Below are positions 33,501 to 42,174 of a DNA stretch of 64,000 bases, in pieces. This stretch comes from Paraburkholderia fungorum (GTDB lineage Bacteria > Pseudomonadota > Gammaproteobacteria > Burkholderiales > Burkholderiaceae). The notes below the pieces were generated by a model that was given only the letters and a program-made list of their open reading frames with translations, was not told the DNA's origin and did no database searches. The stretch spans positions 178,161 through 242,160 of the forward strand of contig NZ_CADFGE010000016.1 in assembly GCF_902833645.1 (NCBI RefSeq), read 5' to 3'. A program made the position numbers and the translations under genes. Each line of letters starts with the position of its first letter. The stretch's first letter is position 1.

Positions 33501-35507
33501 TCATTCCACCGGAGAGGCCAGCAGCGACACCGGCACACCGTGGCAACTCACTCTGGCCACAAGCGCCGCGCCAAGTCCGGCGCTCGCTTTTGCGGGAGCG
33601 TTGAATGACGACACTTCCCTGTCGACCCGCAGAATGTTGAGCGGCCACGATGCCCGGGAGAGCCTTTCGTGCGCGAAAGCCCCGACCCATAGCGGGGCGC
33701 TCGACGCACCGTTATCCACGGCATAGCCGGTCGGCCAGAAGCGCAGGACGTCGCGTTCGTCGCGCGCGTTGCCGGGACGCATGAAAACCAGCGACGAAGG
33801 CACGCCGTTGTTCAGCTTCGGCAAGACCGGCAGCGATACCGCGGCGACGTTCGGCGAGGCGAGCGAGAGAAGGCTATGCGCGGACACGTCGGTACCCTCA
33901 ATCCATCCCTGCGCGCGCAATTGTCCTTTGATCGAATCGAGGTTCGACACCCATTGCAGCGTGAGCGGTTCCTTGCGGTCGCCGCCCATGTCGGAGCGAT
34001 AGCATGGCAGCATCTTCCATAGCGAGCCCGTCCACTGCGCTTGCGTGACGAGCACGGGCGGCGGGCGCTGCGCATTGTCCGGCGGCGGCGCCGGCGGATT
34101 GACGCCCAGTTGCACGCCCACGCTCACCAGCATCACCACCAGAACCACGAGCGGCATGAGGCCGCGTGAGGGCGGCACCTCCGGGTGACGCAACATCGCC
34201 GTCAGTGCGACGATGGCCACCCAGATGTACGCAAGCGCGGCGCCGCCGATCGCATCGGAAACCCAGTACCTGCCGAAGTAAAGGCCCGCCAACGCGACCA
34301 CGAACACGACGACCGTACTCACGGTCGTCACGAGCAGGCCTTCGAGCATGCCGACCCGTCGCGCCAGCAGAAACGCGAGGAACCCGTAGACGATCACCGT
34401 CGCGGCAACATGGTTGCTCGGAAACACGTAGGCGTCGGACAGCAGTTCGTTGGGCGGCGCGCGGTGCATGGCGAACTGCAGCGCGAAGATCAGCAATTGC
34501 GAAAACACGACTGCGGCGAGCCAGTAACCGATGGTGCGCCAGCGCCGTTCCACCAGCATCCACAGCACCACCGTCACGACCAGTGCAGTCAGCGTGAAGA
34601 CGCTGCCGAGCGTGGCGAGCCCCGCAAGGACGGTGTCGCTCCATGGCGTGCGCACCGATTGCAGGAAGTGATAGACGGAAAGATCGACGCCGACCAGCGG
34701 GTCGCCGCTGATGACGTCTTCGAGGACGCCAAAGAACAGTGCGCCCGACGCCAGCACGATCAGCGACGTCACTACGATGCTGCTGGCGTCCGGCTGCTCG
34801 GGGTCCAGCAGCCGCCGCGCGAGCCGGCCGAAAGGCCCGGGGTGGCGGCAAGCCCAACTGCCCAGATAGCGGCCCGCCGCGCTCGACCACGCACTGGCAT
34901 GCGAAAGCAGGAAACCCATCGCGCGAAAGCTCAGCCAGACGATGCCCACCAGTAACACGATGACGACGACGAGCCGGAACGACACCGCGCCGGCGAGCAG
35001 CACCGAGGCGCCGAAAACCACGCCCGGCAGGATGTGTGCGGGAGCCCATAACAGCGCCGACAGCACATTCATCGCGTAGAAGCGCGTCGGCGTCATGCCC
35101 AGCATGCCTGCCACCACCGGCACGATCGCCCGCAATGGTCCTATGAAGCGGGCGAACACGACGCTTTTGGCACCGTGTTTCTGAAAGAAGCGGTGGCCGG
35201 CGTCGAGTACCTGGGGATGAGTGCGGAACGGCCAGAGCTGGACGATTCTGGCCTTATAGCGCTTGCCGATCCAGAAGCTGATGCCGTCCCCGGCGATGGC
35301 GCCGGCGATCGCCGACAGCAAAGCCCAGCCAAGGCTCAGCGACCCGGTGCCGACCAGCGCGCCGGCGAGGAACATGGCCGTACTGCCCGGAACAAAGGTG
35401 CCGATGACGGCAATGGCCTCCAGAAAGGCGGCAAGGCAGATGACCGTGAGAGTCCATGCCGGATGGCCGGCAAGCAGATGCAAGAGGTGGATGTAGGCGT
35501 GCTCCAT
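33501..35507 (-). CDS. DedA - PAP2-like - LssY C-terminal fusion membrane protein
   Basis: 668 residues. Residues ~1-200 are a DedA/VTT domain ('GTFVPGSTAMFLAGALVG', 'FARFIGPLRAIVPVVAGMLGM'), ~240-440 a PAP2-type six-helix domain, and ~470-668 a soluble LssY-C region ('WKMLPCYRSDMGGDRKEPLTL'). In the PAP2 part, motif 2 keeps its His (PSNH, near 360). Motif 3 reads 'AGLYFGRYWVSD', so the consensus Ser, Arg and nucleophilic His are Ala, Gly and Tyr, and the KxxxxxxRP motif 1 is not visible. The phosphatase is probably inactive or altered. It likely handles or senses lipid phosphates in the inner membrane. Confidence 0.88.
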   Translation of the reverse strand: MEHAYIHLLHLLAGHPAWTLTVICLAAFLEAIAVIGTFVPGSTAMFLAGALVGTGSLSLGWALLSAIAGAIAGDGISFWIGKRYKARIVQLWPFRTHPQVLDAGHRFFQKHGAKSVVFARFIGPLRAIVPVVAGMLGMTPTRFYAMNVLSALLWAPAHILPGVVFGASVLLAGAVSFRLVVVIVLLVGIVWLSFRAMGFLLSHASAWSSAAGRYLGSWACRHPGPFGRLARRLLDPEQPDASSIVVTSLIVLASGALFFGVLEDVISGDPLVGVDLSVYHFLQSVRTPWSDTVLAGLATLGSVFTLTALVVTVVLWMLVERRWRTIGYWLAAVVFSQLLIFALQFAMHRAPPNELLSDAYVFPSNHVAATVIVYGFLAFLLARRVGMLEGLLVTTVSTVVVFVVALAGLYFGRYWVSDAIGGAALAYIWVAIVALTAMLRHPEVPPSRGLMPLVVLVVMLVSVGVQLGVNPPAPPPDNAQRPPPVLVTQAQWTGSLWKMLPCYRSDMGGDRKEPLTLQWVSNLDSIKGQLRAQGWIEGTDVSAHSLLSLASPNVAAVSLPVLPKLNNGVPSSLVFMRPGNARDERDVLRFWPTGYAVDNGASSAPLWVGAFAHERLSRASWPLNILRVDREVSSFNAPAKASAGLGAALVARVSCHGVPVSLLASPVE

Positions 35508-35610
35508 CGTGCGCGATCAGCCGTTCTGGACTAACGGTTGATCATAACGCGCACGACGTTTCCTCACATTCTTGCTGACAGGCAGCCGGTGCAATACCGG
35601 CTGCACGACC

Positions 35611-36330
35611 TCACGAAGCCGTCAGCGAATCGCCGGATACGTGAACCCGCTCGCCGATCTGAACGTCCGGCTGAGTCGGGTAGCTGAAGTTGCGATAGCT
35701 GCCGTCCTGCATGCGCACCTGGACCTGATAGGTGGTCTGCTTGCGCACGGCGTGCTCGATGCCGTTGCCGGCCAGGCCGCCGCCGACCACACCCGCAATG
35801 GTGGTGAGAATCTTGCCGCGTCCACCGCCGATCTGATTGCCGACGAGGCCGCCCGCGACCGCGCCACCCAGTGCGCCGAGGCCGGTAGTGGGCTCAGGCG
35901 CCTGAACCGTATTGATGGCGACGACTTCACCCGCATAAGGATCGGCAAGCGGTCTTGCCGGCGCGGCCTGATACGGTGCCTGGTAGCCCTGATTGTTTGC
36001 GTACCTTGGGGCGTCCCCGGTGGGTGCGCTGTGCGTGTGATGGACGCGCGGATGAGCCGGCGCGGTCTGCTGGACGGTTTGCTGAACCGGTCGCTGGGCC
36101 GTTTGCTGAAGCGCGGACGGCTGGGGCACGGCAACCGGAGCGCTGGCCACCTGCGCCGCGGCCGTGGTGACTGGCTGCGCGGGCTCGGTGACGGCGTGCG
36201 AGGTGGGCAGAAGACCGGTCATCGCCGCGACGCCGGTGGCGCTCGCAAGAATGACGGCTACCGCTGCGCCGGCGATCAGGGGATGAATGCGATTGCGTTG
36301 CGGATTGCTAGGTGTGAGATTGGTGTTCAT
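35611..36330 (-). CDS. Glycine-zipper 2TM-domain envelope protein
   Basis: 239 residues. An N-terminal membrane anchor ('HPLIAGAAVAVILASATGVAAM') is followed by a Gln/Ala/Pro-rich stretch (~45-130). A glycine-zipper segment comes next ('GLGALGGAVAGGLVGNQIGGG', 'VGGGLAGNGIEHAV'), and then a beta-rich tail ('YQVQVRMQDGSYRNFSYP'). The zipper plus tail is the arrangement of SlyB/Rick_17kDa-type outer-membrane-associated lipoproteins, though no lipobox is present here. The ATG at 36330 is chosen because the anchor follows at once; upstream in-frame sequence looks non-coding. Confidence 0.85.
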   Translation of the reverse strand: MNTNLTPSNPQRNRIHPLIAGAAVAVILASATGVAAMTGLLPTSHAVTEPAQPVTTAAAQVASAPVAVPQPSALQQTAQRPVQQTVQQTAPAHPRVHHTHSAPTGDAPRYANNQGYQAPYQAAPARPLADPYAGEVVAINTVQAPEPTTGLGALGGAVAGGLVGNQIGGGRGKILTTIAGVVGGGLAGNGIEHAVRKQTTYQVQVRMQDGSYRNFSYPTQPDVQIGERVHVSGDSLTAS

Positions 36331-36468
36331 TGCGGGCTCCGCGGGTAGATGCCTGCAATAACGCGGCAGCAGCGTGGGCGGTGTACGCCGATCGCATGCT
36401 GCTTTGTAAGCATTTGTACAGCTTGCCGATTTGCCGACTTGCCGGTTTGCCCACAAAAGCGGGCGTGC

Positions 36469-37113
36469 TCAGATCTCGTCGGTAAATTCGTCGAGGAAAC
36501 GCTGCAGACGATCGTGGCGAATTCTGGCCAGACGCGCGCCGGTCGGCGTCTGGAAACCGGATGCCAGTTTCAGCAGCTTCGTGTGGAAATGGTCGAGCGT
36601 GTACGCCGTGTCGTCCAGGGGACGCGCTGTCGCGTGCGGGTCGGCGGGATCGTACAGGGCACGGCCCATCCGGCCGGCCACGTAAAAGCAACGCGCGACA
36701 CCTAGCATGCCGATCGCGTCGAGCCGGTCGGCGTCCTGCAGCGTTTTTGCTTCCAGCGTGGTCGGTGCGATGCCGGCCGAAAAACTATGTGCTTCGACCG
36801 CGTGCGCCGCGGCCTGAACTTTCGCTTCCGGCCAGCCGAGCGATGCAAGAACGCGCGCCGCCTTTTCTGCCGACAGACGCGAAGCCTGCGCGCGCAGCGG
36901 CGAATTCTTTTCTACCGCGACGCAGTCATGTAGCAGCGTCGACGCGAACAGCACCTGTGCGTCGCCACCTTCTTCCGCGTGGATGGTGGCCGCGTTTTTC
37001 CAGACGCGCTGCAGGTGCGAGGTGTCATGCGAGCCGTCGCCGTTATCGTCGTTCGCGTGGGGCAACAGGATCGCTGCCAGTTCCTGAAAGGGGGCGAAGG
37101 CGCGTTGGGTCAT
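36469..37113 (-). CDS. HD-domain phosphohydrolase
   Basis: 214 residues of the HD superfamily. Metal ligands are visible as 'GSHDTSHLQRVW' (H...HD-type start), 'STLLHDCV' (the HD pair) and 'DRLDAIGMLGVARCF' (the distal Asp). It resembles the YedJ/PgpH-like single-domain hydrolases that act on nucleotides or related phosphates; the substrate is unknown. It is monocistronic with no clear link to its neighbours. A separate HD-family protein of the phosphonate type is at 62943-63503. Confidence 0.85.
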   Translation of the reverse strand: MTQRAFAPFQELAAILLPHANDDNGDGSHDTSHLQRVWKNAATIHAEEGGDAQVLFASTLLHDCVAVEKNSPLRAQASRLSAEKAARVLASLGWPEAKVQAAAHAVEAHSFSAGIAPTTLEAKTLQDADRLDAIGMLGVARCFYVAGRMGRALYDPADPHATARPLDDTAYTLDHFHTKLLKLASGFQTPTGARLARIRHDRLQRFLDEFTDEI

Positions 37114-37295
37114 TATGGTGCCGGGTGAGAAAACAGGGCCGTGGATTATCGCCGATCGTCCGTCAATTCTTAAGTTTCAGCGATGAACAAAGGTGGCCGG
37201 CGGCCGGTCTTACTATTTGATCTGGCTTCTTCATGAGCGTCGTTGGCGAGTGGGAGGCGTTCGGTGGGTAATTCAATGGCATCACGGAGTGGGCT

Positions 37296-37661
37296 ATGAA
37301 AATCGCGACAAAGGGTGTTTTAACGTCGGTGTTGATGATGGGGCTGATGAGCGTAGCTTATGCCCAGTCGGCGAACCTCGGCGTCAACGGGGCGAATGGG
37401 TTGAACGGGTTGAATGGAACGGGCGGTTTGCAGGCCGGTGGGGCCAATGGTGCAGGGCAGACCATGAACCCGGGGACGGGCTCAGCAAACCCGAGCCCGA
37501 CGCCGGGACTGGGTACGGCGGGCAGTCCGCCGGCAATCGGAGGAACCGGCGGCGTGGGGTCGGGTCCCGTGCTCAACAACATGCGGGCGAACGGCACCAG
37601 CCTGAACATGAGCCCGAATCCCCGGGCGCCGAATGTGACAGGAAGAGCGTTCGGACAGTAG
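37296..37661 (+). CDS. Small exported Gly/Asn-rich protein
   Basis: 121 residues with a signal peptide ('GVLTSVLMMGLMSVAYAQ', cleavage after AYA/AQ near residue 24). The mature chain is ~97 residues of low complexity, rich in Gly, Asn, Ala and Pro. Short repeats 'NGxNGLNG' lie near the N-terminus and 'GTGSANPSPTPGLG' in the middle. I recognise no domain. It is probably a disordered periplasmic or surface protein. The start has a weak GGAG-type ribosome site. Confidence 0.7.
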   Translation: MKIATKGVLTSVLMMGLMSVAYAQSANLGVNGANGLNGLNGTGGLQAGGANGAGQTMNPGTGSANPSPTPGLGTAGSPPAIGGTGGVGSGPVLNNMRANGTSLNMSPNPRAPNVTGRAFGQ

Positions 37662-37686
37662 CCCTTACTCAACCATCATTCAACCA

Positions 37687-38328
37687 TCATTCAGCCATAA
37701 CCAGTTGCAGAACGACACGCTTTGCCGAAGCGAGATGTTCCACCGTCATCGATCGCGCGAGGCGTGCGTTCCCGGCCTCGCATGCTTCGAGAATCTTCAG
37801 ATGCTCGTCCTGGAAGGCAGCGGTATCGGCGAGCAAGGTGCTTTGCAGGCGTTCGTAACGCTCAACCTGGGCGCGCAACTCGCGGATCGCTTTCAACTGC
37901 CGCCCGTTCGCGCACGGGCGGTATAGCAGTTCATGAAACTCGCGATTCAGTTCGCCCTGTTTTTGTGCGGTGTCCGCGTCTCCCAAAAGCCGGTGAACGA
38001 GTTCGGCGCGCGATAGCGTCTCACTGTCCATACGTTTGACCGCATGGAAAATGGCGTCTCCTTCAAGCAACATTCGCAGGCTGTAGATCTCGTTCAGGTC
38101 TGACTGGGTCAAGGTTCGCACGACGGCGCCGCGATTGCGCATGAGCTCGACCAGCCCCTCGCCCTCGAGCTTTTGTATGGCCTCTCGCATCGGCACCCGG
38201 CTCACTCCGAATCGATCGGCGAGCTCGCGCTCGACCAGCCGCGCGCCGTCCTCCAGGTCGCCGGCTGCGATCAGTTCGCGCAGTGAGACGGCGATGGCGT
38301 CGGCCGTCGAATCCAGTTTGTGATCCAT
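37687..38328 (-). CDS. GntR-family (FadR subfamily) regulator
   Basis: 213 residues. The N-terminal winged helix ('DGARLVERELADRFGVSRVPMREAIQKLEGEGLV', residues ~25-65) is followed by an all-helical FCD ligand domain ('YSLRMLLEGDAIFHAV', 'NREFHELLYRP', 'EHLKILEACEAGNARLA') with the usual metal-binding Asp/His pattern. The ATG at 38328 is chosen because the in-frame sequence upstream covers the promoter. It is divergent from the OsmC-like gene, and a FadR-type operator lies 30 bases upstream. The ligand is unknown. Confidence 0.88.
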   Translation of the reverse strand: MDHKLDSTADAIAVSLRELIAAGDLEDGARLVERELADRFGVSRVPMREAIQKLEGEGLVELMRNRGAVVRTLTQSDLNEIYSLRMLLEGDAIFHAVKRMDSETLSRAELVHRLLGDADTAQKQGELNREFHELLYRPCANGRQLKAIRELRAQVERYERLQSTLLADTAAFQDEHLKILEACEAGNARLARSMTVEHLASAKRVVLQLVMAE

Positions 38329-38357
38329 GTGCGTTGAGTCCTTGTCATCTGGAATAA

Positions 38358-38367
38358 TGGTATACCA
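38358..38367. promoter_or_regulatory. FadR/FCD-type operator
   Basis: TGGTATACCA is a perfect 10-bp palindrome that fits the TNGTATACNA-like site of FCD-domain GntR regulators. It lies 30 bases from the GntR start and 71 from the OsmC-like start, so one bound dimer could control both. Confidence 0.75.
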
Positions 38368-38437
38368 AATTGGCCGTGCACATATAAAATGCGTGTGTTG
38401 CGAATTCAGTTTCGGCTCAACAGCAAAGGAGAGCGGC

Positions 38438-38914
38438 ATGGCGCACGGCGAGCACAAGTACACGGTATCGGTGCAATGGACCGGCAACCGCGGCAGCGGC
38501 ACTGCGGGATATCGTGAGTATGGTCGGGATCACATCATTGCCTCGGGGAACAAGCCAGACATTGCTGGATCTTCCGATCCAGCGTTTTTGGGCGACGCGA
38601 AGCGGTGGAATCCGGAAGATCTGCTGGTCGCCTCGGCGTCCGCCTGCCACAAGCTCTGGTATCTACATCTTTGCTCGGATGCGGGCGTTGTTGTTCTGAG
38701 TTATCGCGACAATGCCGAGGGTACGATGCTCGACAGTCCGGAGCAGGGGCGTTTTTCGCAGATCGTTTTACGTCCGCAGGTTGTGATTCAGCCCGGTGGC
38801 GATCTCGAACTGGCGAAGCATTTGCATCATGTGGCGCATCAGAAATGCTACATCGCGAACTCGGTCAATTTTCCGATTGTGTGCGAGCCGGAAATTTCGA
38901 CGGAACGGGCGTGA
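38438..38914 (+). CDS. OsmC-family protein
   Basis: 158 residues of the OsmC/Ohr fold. Two family cysteines are visible: one in 'LVASASACHKLWYLHLC' (normally the peroxidatic Cys on the central helix) and one in 'AHQKCYIANSV'. OsmC/Ohr enzymes reduce organic hydroperoxides by a Cys-Cys mechanism. The AAGGAG ribosome site before the ATG at 38438 decides the start. It is divergent from a GntR regulator, which is unusual because Ohr is normally paired with MarR-type OhrR. Confidence 0.88.
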   Translation: MAHGEHKYTVSVQWTGNRGSGTAGYREYGRDHIIASGNKPDIAGSSDPAFLGDAKRWNPEDLLVASASACHKLWYLHLCSDAGVVVLSYRDNAEGTMLDSPEQGRFSQIVLRPQVVIQPGGDLELAKHLHHVAHQKCYIANSVNFPIVCEPEISTERA

Positions 38915-39157
38915 CAGACGCACAGGCGTGGGCGTGACCGTCGAGATCGTATAGCGCGACTACAACGCAGTTGATCGGGCTGGGGAGGGTGGGTCCGGCT
39001 TTGCGGGATTCTCGTATCCCGAACCTCAATACGCAACTAACGGTCAAGTCCGCCTCGCGACTCCAGATAACGCGATGGCCGTCCCAGCGGAAACTGAAGA
39101 CGGCCATCGCCCGCGTGTTACGCCGCAGCTACGCAGTGAACAGACCGGCTATGTCAC

Positions 39158-39391
39158 TCAACGATTGCCGTCAAGCAGATCGCCGAGAATTTCGTCGAAT
39201 GCTGCCTGCGCGTCTTCAAGCTCCTGCAGCGCGGCGTCGAAGGTTTGCAGCGCAAACTGCGAAGGCTGGCCGCTGCCGGCTGGCGGGAATTGCGATTGCA
39301 GCGACGCGAACGCCGCCTGCACCCGTTTGGTCGCGGTCAATACACGCTCCATCGCGGCGGTTTCTTCGGCTCTCGCCTTTTCGTGATCCAT
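39158..39391 (-). CDS. Small helical protein of unknown function
   Basis: 77 residues, acidic, mostly Ala/Glu/Gln, predicted helical in two blocks separated by 'FPPAGSGQPSQ'. There is no signal peptide or membrane segment. The start has CGGAG about eight bases upstream. I recognise no domain; the codon use and ribosome site favour a real gene. It lies 65 bases upstream of the Lrp gene on the same strand and may be co-transcribed. Confidence 0.6.
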   Translation of the reverse strand: MDHEKARAEETAAMERVLTATKRVQAAFASLQSQFPPAGSGQPSQFALQTFDAALQELEDAQAAFDEILGDLLDGNR

Positions 39392-39456
39392 GAGAACTCC
39401 GTGCTCGTCTGGTCGGCTCGCGCCGTATCAAATGGGTGACTATGCCACGTCCGCGT

Positions 39457-39924
39457 TCAGGACAGCGGCAAGCCGCCGTTAGCCTTGATTTCCCGTAGCG
39501 ACAAGGCCGATTCCACCGACGTCACGCCCGGCAGGCTACGCATCTCGTCGCGCATGAACGTGCCGTAGTCGTCGAGATCGCGCGCGACCACCTGCAAGAT
39601 GTAGTCGGCGCTGCCCGACACGTTGTGGCACGCCAGAATCCGCGGAATAGCCTGCACCTCGCGCTCGAAACGGGTCGCCACCGCGCGGTCGTGCACGGCG
39701 AAACGCACGTAGACGAACGCGACCACACCGAGGCCGAGGGCGGCGCGCGACAGCATCGCGCGGTATTGGTCGATATAACCGTCGTTTTCGAGGCGCTTGA
39801 GGCGCCGCGCGCAAGGCGTCTCACTTAGGCCGACCGTCTCGGCCAGCCGCGCGTTCGACATGCGGCCGTCGTTCTGCAGCGCGGCGAGGATCGCGCGGTC
39901 TGTTTTGTCGAGCTCAGGTGTCAT
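39457..39924 (-). CDS. Lrp/AsnC-family regulator
   Basis: 155 residues. The N-terminal helix-turn-helix ('LDKTDRAILAALQNDGRMSNARLAETVGLSETPCARRLKRLENDG') is followed by a C-terminal RAM domain ('AIPRILACHNVSGSADYILQVVARDLDDYGTFM'). Such proteins sense amino acids. It is divergent from a LysE-type exporter, a common pairing in which the regulator switches on amino-acid export. The 154-base intergenic region should hold both promoters; I see no strong dyad in it. Confidence 0.92.
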   Translation of the reverse strand: MTPELDKTDRAILAALQNDGRMSNARLAETVGLSETPCARRLKRLENDGYIDQYRAMLSRAALGLGVVAFVYVRFAVHDRAVATRFEREVQAIPRILACHNVSGSADYILQVVARDLDDYGTFMRDEMRSLPGVTSVESALSLREIKANGGLPLS

Positions 39925-40078
39925 GGTTTTAGGCCATTTACGGTGCGTTAGCGGAAAACATGATTGGAGACGCAGATGTTAGCGCATTCCGCCAAAATTT
40001 CATCCTGCACCTCTGTATTTCGCCAGAAAACTCTCCGTCGGTGATAGCAAGATAGAGCCCTTAAAACAAGAGGTTTCT

Positions 40079-40708
40079 ATGATTTCCGCACACCTTCTGA
40101 TCGTCTATATCGCTGCGCTGGCCGTCGTCTACGCGATTCCCGGACCTGATATGGCGCTGATTCTGCAAACCAGCATCGGACGTGGCGCGCGCAGTGGCTT
40201 CGCGGCGGCCGGCGGGCTGGGTGTGGCGCGGGCAACGCACGTCACGCTATCGGCATGCGGGGTGGCCGCACTGTTGCGCAGCGCGCCCTGGCTGTATGAC
40301 GTGGTGCGCTACGGCGGCGCGGTTTATCTCGCGTGGGTCGGCGTCCAGATTTTCCGCTCGCCCGTATTCGCGTTGCCTGAAGGTGGTGTGGCGGGTGGCG
40401 AATCGCAGCCGTTGCGGGCCGCTTTCGTAAAGGGCCTGCTGACCAATCTGCTGAACCCGAAAGCGCTGCTGTTCTGCTCGGTGCTCCTGCCGCAGTTCGT
40501 GCGTCCTGAGGCCGGACCGGTTGCGCTGCAGATGGTTGAGCTGGGTTTGGTGCTGCTCGCGATCGGCGTATGTTTCGACGCCGTCTATGCGATCGGCGCG
40601 GCGCGCATCGCCAACTGGATGCGGGCTCATCCTCTCGCGCAGACACTGCAGCGTTGGACTTTCTCAGCGGCGTTGATCGGCTTTGCGTTGCGGCTCTCGC
40701 TGGACTGA
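40079..40708 (+). CDS. LysE/RhtB-family exporter
   Basis: 209 residues with about six membrane segments. 'YAIPGPDMALILQTSIGRGARSGFAAAGGLGVA' is the LysE signature region and 'GLLTNLLNPKALLFCSVLLPQFV' the conserved NPK segment. It is in the inner membrane and is likely to export an amino acid under control of the divergent Lrp/AsnC regulator. It is only distantly similar to the LysE protein at 18978-19589. Confidence 0.9.
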   Translation: MISAHLLIVYIAALAVVYAIPGPDMALILQTSIGRGARSGFAAAGGLGVARATHVTLSACGVAALLRSAPWLYDVVRYGGAVYLAWVGVQIFRSPVFALPEGGVAGGESQPLRAAFVKGLLTNLLNPKALLFCSVLLPQFVRPEAGPVALQMVELGLVLLAIGVCFDAVYAIGAARIANWMRAHPLAQTLQRWTFSAALIGFALRLSLD

Positions 40709-40914
40709 TTGATTGCCGGATTGCCGACGCCGACGTAGATGCCGATACGGGACGGCGCGATATTTACGACCGGTAGCGAACAGGTATCTGCTGCGCGGCG
40801 CGTCGCACGCGTCATGCCCGTGCGCAAAATGGTTGTGTTAATAAAGTTTATAAAAGTCGATAATCTGCCGCGCATCGTCTCGCGGCAACACAACTATTTG
40901 CTTCTACCCGTTCG

Positions 40915-41235
40915 ATGAAAACTTTTCTGCTTTATGCCGTGACCGCCGTTGCCGAAATCGTTGGGTGCTATTTGCCGTGGCGTTGGCTGAAGGAGGGTGG
41001 CTCCATCTGGCTGCTGGTTCCCGGCGTGCTAAGCCTGGCCCTGTTCGCCTGGCTGCTGACGCTGCACGGCACCGCCGCAGGCCGTGTGTATGCGGCTTAC
41101 GGCGGCGTGTACGTGGCGGTGGCGATTGCGTGGCTATGGTGCGTCGACAAAGTGCGCCCAACGCTGTGGGACGCGGCCGGCGTGGCATTCACCCTGGCCG
41201 GCATGGCGATCATCGCTTTCCAGCCGCGTGTTTGA
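40915..41235 (+). CDS. YnfA/UPF0060 membrane protein
   Basis: 106 residues with four membrane segments, the full length of the family. It begins 'LLYAVTAVAEIVGCYLPW', with the conserved EIxGCY motif, and has 'RVYAAYGGVYVAVAIAWLW' in the third helix. YnfA is related to small multidrug resistance transporters; its physiological substrate is unsettled. It is preceded by an A+T-rich stretch (about 40828-40870) likely to hold the promoter. Confidence 0.93.
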   Translation: MKTFLLYAVTAVAEIVGCYLPWRWLKEGGSIWLLVPGVLSLALFAWLLTLHGTAAGRVYAAYGGVYVAVAIAWLWCVDKVRPTLWDAAGVAFTLAGMAIIAFQPRV

Positions 41236-41360
41236 CCCGGTTCCTGCGGCGCCCCCACGTAGGTCCTGTTTTGCCGACGCGTGACCGCGCGCGACCTGTC
41301 TGGAAGACGCGCGGCGTTCGCACAATGGCCGACCTGCCCGCGTTACCTGATCTGCCCGCG

Positions 41361-41870
41361 TTACCTGATGCCGCCCAGGTAGTCGAGCTTGCCAAGTTCG
41401 ACACCGTTGTGACGCAGAATGTCGTACGCCGTGGTGACGTGAAAAAAGAAATTCGGCAACACGAAACCGAGCAGATATGACAAGCCCGTGAACTCGATCG
41501 GGCCATTACGCATTTTCAGCGTGACCGGACGTTCTTCCGACCCGTCGATCTGTTCGGCGTTGAATTCCTTCAGATAATCAATCGTCTTTTGAAGGCGGGC
41601 ATCGAGTTCGTCGAAAGTCTGCTCGACGTCGTCGTACTTCGGCGCTTCGACGCCGGCGAGACGCGCGGCGCAACCCTTCGCCGTGTCGCTCACGATATAG
41701 ACCTGGCGCACCAGCGGCAGCATGTCCGGTGCGAGCCGGGCGCTCAGGAACACGGACGGGTCGATCTGTTTCTCGGCAGCGTGCGCCTCGGCCTTGCCGA
41801 GGATGACTTGCAGGTTAGTCATGCCGCGCACCAGCACGGGCAATGAGGCTTGATACATTGAAATTGACAT
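41361..41870 (-). CDS. DUF1993-family protein
   Basis: 169 residues, helical, of the DUF1993 (DinB-like) type: 'YQASLPVLVRGMTNLQVILGKAEAHA' at the start, 'RLAPDMLPLVRQVYIVSDTAKG' in the middle, and 'PNFFFHVTTAYDILRHNGVELGK' at the end, where a His matches the family pattern. The four-helix fold resembles DinB metal-binding proteins. Its biochemical role is unknown. It stands alone on the minus strand. Confidence 0.85.
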   Translation of the reverse strand: MSISMYQASLPVLVRGMTNLQVILGKAEAHAAEKQIDPSVFLSARLAPDMLPLVRQVYIVSDTAKGCAARLAGVEAPKYDDVEQTFDELDARLQKTIDYLKEFNAEQIDGSEERPVTLKMRNGPIEFTGLSYLLGFVLPNFFFHVTTAYDILRHNGVELGKLDYLGGIR

Positions 41871-42174
41871 GGGTTCCTCTGATTCTTCGATCGTGCGCGC
41901 GCGTGGCGTGCGAGGCGTTGCGACGGCTGGATTGCCGCTTCAGCATCATAGCGCGGGTGCCGCACGATGCGCATTGATCCAGCCCGGCGTTAGCCATTCG
42001 GACAACTGCCACGGATGCCGGAACTGTGGTCGAATGCAAAGGTCGGACGTTTGGCGAAGTCCTTGAAACAGCGGTCCGCTGCCGGTCGCCATGCGGCGGA
42101 TTCGTGCAGACGCGTGCCGTGCCCGGGGGCCGCCTTGTGGCCCACGCCGTCACGCTAACAGGAGAATCGACACC
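41871..42174. other. 304-base intergenic region
   Basis: This lies between the divergent DUF1993 and sedolisin genes. It must hold both promoters. I see no clear -35/-10 pair, strong dyad or small gene. The last ~15 bases carry the sedolisin ribosome site (AGGAG at about 42160-42164). Confidence 0.5.

Noticed and set aside
33406..33726. A 106-residue plus-strand frame
   Set aside because: Most of it is antisense to the C-terminal part of the DedA/PAP2/LssY gene and it has no domain.
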